A stretch of DNA of 8,624 nucleotides from an uncultured Bacteroidota bacterium. Its GTDB lineage: Bacteria; Bacteroidota; Bacteroidia; Chitinophagales; Chitinophagaceae. The DNA lies in contig CAINOM010000357.1 of the NCBI GenBank assembly GCA_903851455.1, positions 1 to 8,624 on the forward strand, in the 5' to 3' direction. The notes beneath the pieces are model-generated. The model worked only from the letters and a program-made list of their open reading frames with translations. It did no database searches and was not told the origin of the DNA. Made by a program: the position numbers and the translations under genes. The stretch's first letter is position 1, and each line of letters starts with the position of its first letter. Positions 5,923 to 8,624 of the stretch are shown here, piece after piece.

Positions 5923-7386
5923 ATGCGCCGTTTTTTTGTAAAAAATATCCTCTTCGTTGTTGCTGTAAATGTGCTGGTGAAGCCTATATGGGCTTTTTTT
6001 ATCGATCGAAATGTGCAGAATACAGTCGTACCCGGATCTTACGGCACTTACCAGGCTTTATTGAGTGTCAGCATCATTTTCCAGATCATGCTCGATTTTG
6101 GGATAACCAGCTACAACACCCGCACCATCTCGCAAAACCCGGACAAGCTGAACACCTTGTTTCCAGCCATGCTGTCGGCCAGGGTAGTGCTGATACTGGT
6201 ATACATGCTGCTTGCTTTCTCGTTCGGTTTCATATCCGGCTATCGGGGGTGGGAGCTTTTATTGCTTTGTGGGGTACTTGCCATCCAGGCGCTCAATTCG
6301 TTGGTGTCCTTCATACGGAGCAACGTTGCAGCCCTTCAAAAATTCAAGACTGATGGAGTACTCTCTATTACCGACCGCTTCCTGATGATCATCATCTGCG
6401 GTTTCCTGTTGCTCTATCCACCTACCGCGCGCCATTTTAAGATAGAGTGGTTTGTGGCCGCCCAGATATTCAGCTACTTCATTGCGGCCCTCGCCGGCTA
6501 CATCATTCTCCGCAGGATATCTTCGGTGAAACTAAAATTCTCGCTCCACGGCCCTACCATTTTCAAGATCATTAAAGATAGCTTCCCCTATGCGCTGCTC
6601 ATCTTCCAGATGTCCATTTACAACCGTGCAGATGCCATCATCATAGAGCGCGCATCGGCCAATGGAAAGCTCCAGGCAGATATCTGGGCTGCAGCCTTCC
6701 GTCTCATAGACCAGGCCAATATGTTTGGGCTTATGTTTGCCACCATACTGCTGCCCCTGTTCGGCCGCATGCTTTCCGAAAAACAAGACGTAGCACCCAT
6801 CGTCAAGCTATGTGTGAACATGCTTCTGCCTTTCTCGTTCATGGTAGCCATTGCCGGCATTTTCTTTAGCAGCGATATCATGCACCTGCTATACAAAGGC
6901 AGCCTCACCGCGCCCGAGTATGGTGTCGTATTTGCCGTGCTCATAGCCTCCTTCCCGGCCTGGTGCCTCATGTACGTATACTCCACACTCCTCACCGCCA
7001 ATGGCAGCCTGAAGACGCTGAACATCATAGCGTTTGTGGGAGTTGTGGTCAACCTGTCGCTCAATTTTTACCTGATACCCGCCTACAAAGCAGAGGGTGG
7101 GGCGCTCACATCATTTATCACCCAGACCGGCCTGTCCATTGCCTTTATTATCTGCGCCGCCCGCATCATTAAGCTGCCGTTTAGTATCAGGTGGGTGCTG
7201 GCCCATGCCGGCTACCTGCTGCTTATATTATTACTGGCTTATGGAGATATTACGTTGCTTCGTGGCCAGCATTGGCTGGTTCAGTTATTTTCATTCGGTG
7301 CGGTCTGCATTGTGCTCATGTTCGTATTCAGATTTGTATCTGTCCGCAGCATACAGCAGTTGATGAGCAAGCGGCAGGCTGCCTAA
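5923..7386 (+). CDS. Wzx-like oligosaccharide flippase (MOP superfamily polysaccharide biosynthesis protein)
   Basis: This 487-residue integral inner-membrane protein has about 12-14 hydrophobic segments, for example around residues 8-25, 45-62, 86-106, 110-130, 152-166, 176-197, 222-240, 264-282, 296-315, 334-357, 365-385, 400-415, 428-440 and 455-472. Features typical of the RfbX/Wzx group are a basic N-terminus running straight into the first helix, GSYGTYQALLSVSIIFQ near residue 38, LDFGI at 57-61, and NFYLIPAYKAEGGALTSFIT at 381-400. Such proteins flip undecaprenyl-linked sugars to the periplasmic side. The divergent glycosyltransferase supports a glycan role. A MATE-type drug exporter is less likely given the motifs. 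The ATG at 5923 lacks a Shine-Dalgarno, and a 7-T run (5931-5937) follows three codons in. Its TAA overlaps the stop of the convergent gene. Confidence 0.9.
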   Translation: MRRFFVKNILFVVAVNVLVKPIWAFFIDRNVQNTVVPGSYGTYQALLSVSIIFQIMLDFGITSYNTRTISQNPDKLNTLFPAMLSARVVLILVYMLLAFSFGFISGYRGWELLLLCGVLAIQALNSLVSFIRSNVAALQKFKTDGVLSITDRFLMIIICGFLLLYPPTARHFKIEWFVAAQIFSYFIAALAGYIILRRISSVKLKFSLHGPTIFKIIKDSFPYALLIFQMSIYNRADAIIIERASANGKLQADIWAAAFRLIDQANMFGLMFATILLPLFGRMLSEKQDVAPIVKLCVNMLLPFSFMVAIAGIFFSSDIMHLLYKGSLTAPEYGVVFAVLIASFPAWCLMYVYSTLLTANGSLKTLNIIAFVGVVVNLSLNFYLIPAYKAEGGALTSFITQTGLSIAFIICAARIIKLPFSIRWVLAHAGYLLLILLLAYGDITLLRGQHWLVQLFSFGAVCIVLMFVFRFVSVRSIQQLMSKRQAA

Positions 7387-8330
7387 CTACTTTCATCTCC
7401 CGATTGGATATTCCTCCTTAACGACAGGTCTTTCATTTCACGTTTCAGGATATGCACTGCATTGTCTTTTACCTGTATCCCCCTCCCGAACCGGTGCGCA
7501 TAAACCTCCGTAAAGGCCGCGCCATAGTACAGGATCATAGACGAATAATACACCCAGGATAACACCACGATTATTGACGTTGCGGCGCCATATAGGTTGA
7601 GGCTTCTCGAAAAACTAAGATAATAGCTGATCAGGTACTTGCCTATCAGGAAAAGCACTCCCGTAAAAGCCGCTCCCCTGATAGCGTCTTTCCAGTGGAT
7701 CCGTGCATCCGGCAGCACCATGAAAATAACCATGAATACCAGCGTCACAACCGTAAACAGTATCCCCAGGTTACCCCACTTTATAAGGTTGAAACTGTTT
7801 TCATGCAGGTAAGGCTGCATCCGACCGGATATCATGTCGATCAGCAGGTTCAAAAGAATGGTAACCATCAGCAGAAAACCCAGCCCTATCACCAGCACCA
7901 GCGATAGCAGGCGGTCAGTGATGTATTTCAGCCAGCTTCTTTTAGGTTTTGCTTTTACAGACCATATATAGTTCACAGAGCCTTGTATCTCTGAAAAAAT
8001 ACCGGTAGCGCCAAACAGTAGTACCAATACGCCTATGATACCAAACAGCGTAGTATGGTTCTGGTGGCTGATGTTCTCTATCATGGTCTTTAGCTGTGCC
8101 GCTTCCGACTGGCCTATGAGTTTGCCCAGCTCGCCGAACAATTTGCCGGTAACCGCATCTGTTCTTTTATAAAAGAAACCCAGCACGGTGATAATGACCA
8201 GCAACAAAGGGCCTATGGAAAAAATGGTATAGTACGCCAGCGATGCGCTCAGCTTGGTACAGTTATCGTCAAGAAACTCGGACGAGGCTTCCCGGATAAG
8301 CTGAAAGTATTGCACGATCTTAGACGCCAT
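7383..8330 (-). CDS. YihY/BrkB family inner-membrane protein
   Basis: This 315-residue protein belongs to the YihY/virulence factor BrkB family, once mislabelled RNase BN and of unsettled function. Near the N-terminus is the family block LSASLAYYTIFSIGPLLLVII (about residues 27-47). A GATGIFSEIQGSVNYIWSVK segment (107-126) matches the usual ALN-xIW region. Late blocks include YGAATSIIVVLSWVYYSSMILYYGAAFTEVYAHRFG (247-282). About six membrane helices can be drawn. The C-terminal 30 residues are charged and probably cytoplasmic. I chose the ATG at 8330. A TTG codon immediately upstream (8333-8331) would add one residue but is a less likely start. Its TAG (7385-7383) overlaps the flippase TAA, so the two genes converge by 4 bases with no terminator between them. 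Nothing in the neighbourhood explains its role. Confidence 0.92.
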   Translation of the reverse strand: MASKIVQYFQLIREASSEFLDDNCTKLSASLAYYTIFSIGPLLLVIITVLGFFYKRTDAVTGKLFGELGKLIGQSEAAQLKTMIENISHQNHTTLFGIIGVLVLLFGATGIFSEIQGSVNYIWSVKAKPKRSWLKYITDRLLSLVLVIGLGFLLMVTILLNLLIDMISGRMQPYLHENSFNLIKWGNLGILFTVVTLVFMVIFMVLPDARIHWKDAIRGAAFTGVLFLIGKYLISYYLSFSRSLNLYGAATSIIVVLSWVYYSSMILYYGAAFTEVYAHRFGRGIQVKDNAVHILKREMKDLSLRRNIQSGDESS

Positions 8331-8532
8331 CAATTAAGTTTTAAAGCAGTTACCCGTAACAGGAATATTGCCCGGTAAAAGTAAGTAACTCTGCGAACAT
8401 CGCACGGCAGCCATTATTGGGAAAAATATTCCTCAAAATACAGTCCTGGTTCATTTATAAAGGCTGGTCTTATTTTTTTAATAGGTGTTTCAATTACAAC
8501 TCATCTTTCAACCTCATTTAAAAACAACGATC
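8331..8532. other. Divergent intergenic region between the yihY-like and DUF6496 genes
   Basis: This 202-bp AT-rich gap should hold two promoters, but I find no exact TTG plus TAnnTTTG pair on either strand. The nearest matches for the - strand gene are TACTTTTA and TATTTTTC, each one base off and without a TTG at the right distance. Small palindromes are present: GTTA-CCCG-TAAC (8349-8360), and GGAA with TTCC around 8420-8432. A 7-T run (8474-8480) lies ahead of the + strand gene. No coding sequence or RNA gene is recognisable. Confidence 0.5.
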
Positions 8533-8624
8533 ATGGCAAAGTATTCAAAAGCAGCAGGCGAAAAAGTGCATACAGAAATGCATGAAATGAAAGAAGGAAA
8601 GCTGAAAAGCGGCTCCGGCAAAAA
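8533..8624 (+). CDS. DUF6496 domain protein, small and basic; N-terminal 30 residues, 3' end outside window
   Basis: The ATG at 8533 opens a frame that runs off the end. The start MAKYSKAAGEKVHTEMHEMK, followed by EGKLKSGSGK, closely resembles the opening of DUF6496 proteins as I remember them: a (K/R)YSKKAGKxVExxMxEMKxGxLKSGxxGK pattern in small lysine-rich proteins of about 60-150 residues. Their function is unknown to me beyond the family name. The leader is A-rich with no Shine-Dalgarno. The composition suggests a soluble basic protein, perhaps nucleic-acid associated, but that is a guess. The gene is divergent from the yihY-like gene and need not be related to it. Confidence 0.8.
   Translation, partial: MAKYSKAAGEKVHTEMHEMKEGKLKSGSGK

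Noticed and set aside
5847..6353. A 168-codon + strand open frame overlapping the flippase start
   Set aside because: It is out of frame with clearly homologous flippase sequence and spans the divergent promoter region. Its predicted product has no hydrophobic pattern or known motif.
8331..8333. TTG start codon for the yihY-like gene, one codon upstream of the ATG
   Set aside because: An ATG follows immediately at 8330-8328 and there is no Shine-Dalgarno to favour the TTG, so the ATG is the simpler start.
1..8624. Possible defence island, phage, integrative element or CRISPR locus
   Set aside because: Every full gene belongs to a common chromosomal family. No integrase, transposase, tRNA attachment site, regularly spaced repeat or nuclease/effector module is visible.

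Overview
The window looks like ordinary chromosome from a member of the Bacteroidota, probably near the Chitinophagales/Sphingobacteriales. Four things point there: the family mix (OmpP1/FadL outer-membrane protein, SGNH lipoprotein, DUF6496, long-form GcvP); A-rich leaders with no properly spaced Shine-Dalgarno at any of the six internal start codons; promoter-like TAnnTTTG boxes; and a CT/GA-rich palindromic repeat of a kind I recall as common in this phylum. The phylum call is firm. The finer placement is a guess. I see no rRNA, tRNA, CRISPR, transposase, phage or defence gene.

Layout. 1-852 (+) is the C-terminal part of gcvP, the glycine cleavage P-protein, carrying a short palindromic element inserted in frame. 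A hairpin terminator (877-912) separates it from a ComF-family phosphoribosyltransferase gene (939-1643, +). A 173-bp T/G-rich leader with a promoter-like sequence and repeated GATTTTG words follows. It precedes a two-gene operon (+): an OmpP1/FadL-type outer-membrane transporter (1817-3061) and an SGNH/GDSL-type lipoprotein hydrolase (3084-4487), ending in a strong terminator that can work in both directions (4504-4543). A 256-bp convergent gap with a GC-rich, hairpin-bearing patch comes next. Then a GT4-type glycosyltransferase (4744-5868, -) is divergent from a Wzx-like polysaccharide flippase (5923-7386, +) across 54 bp. The flippase converges on a YihY/BrkB-family membrane protein (7383-8330, -), and their stop codons overlap. 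After a 202-bp divergent gap the window ends inside a small basic DUF6496 gene (8533 onward, +).

How the genes relate. FadL and the SGNH lipoprotein are plausibly one functional unit at the outer membrane, with uptake of a hydrophobic compound paired with ester hydrolysis. The glycosyltransferase and flippase are a plausible surface-glycan pair: one adds sugars to a lipid-linked glycan and the other moves it across the inner membrane. gcvP, comF, yihY and the DUF6496 gene look like unrelated neighbours. I found no convincing new multi-gene system. The most unusual signal is the palindromic repeat translated inside gcvP, followed by the repeated words upstream of fadL and the GC-rich hairpin patch at 4641-4743.
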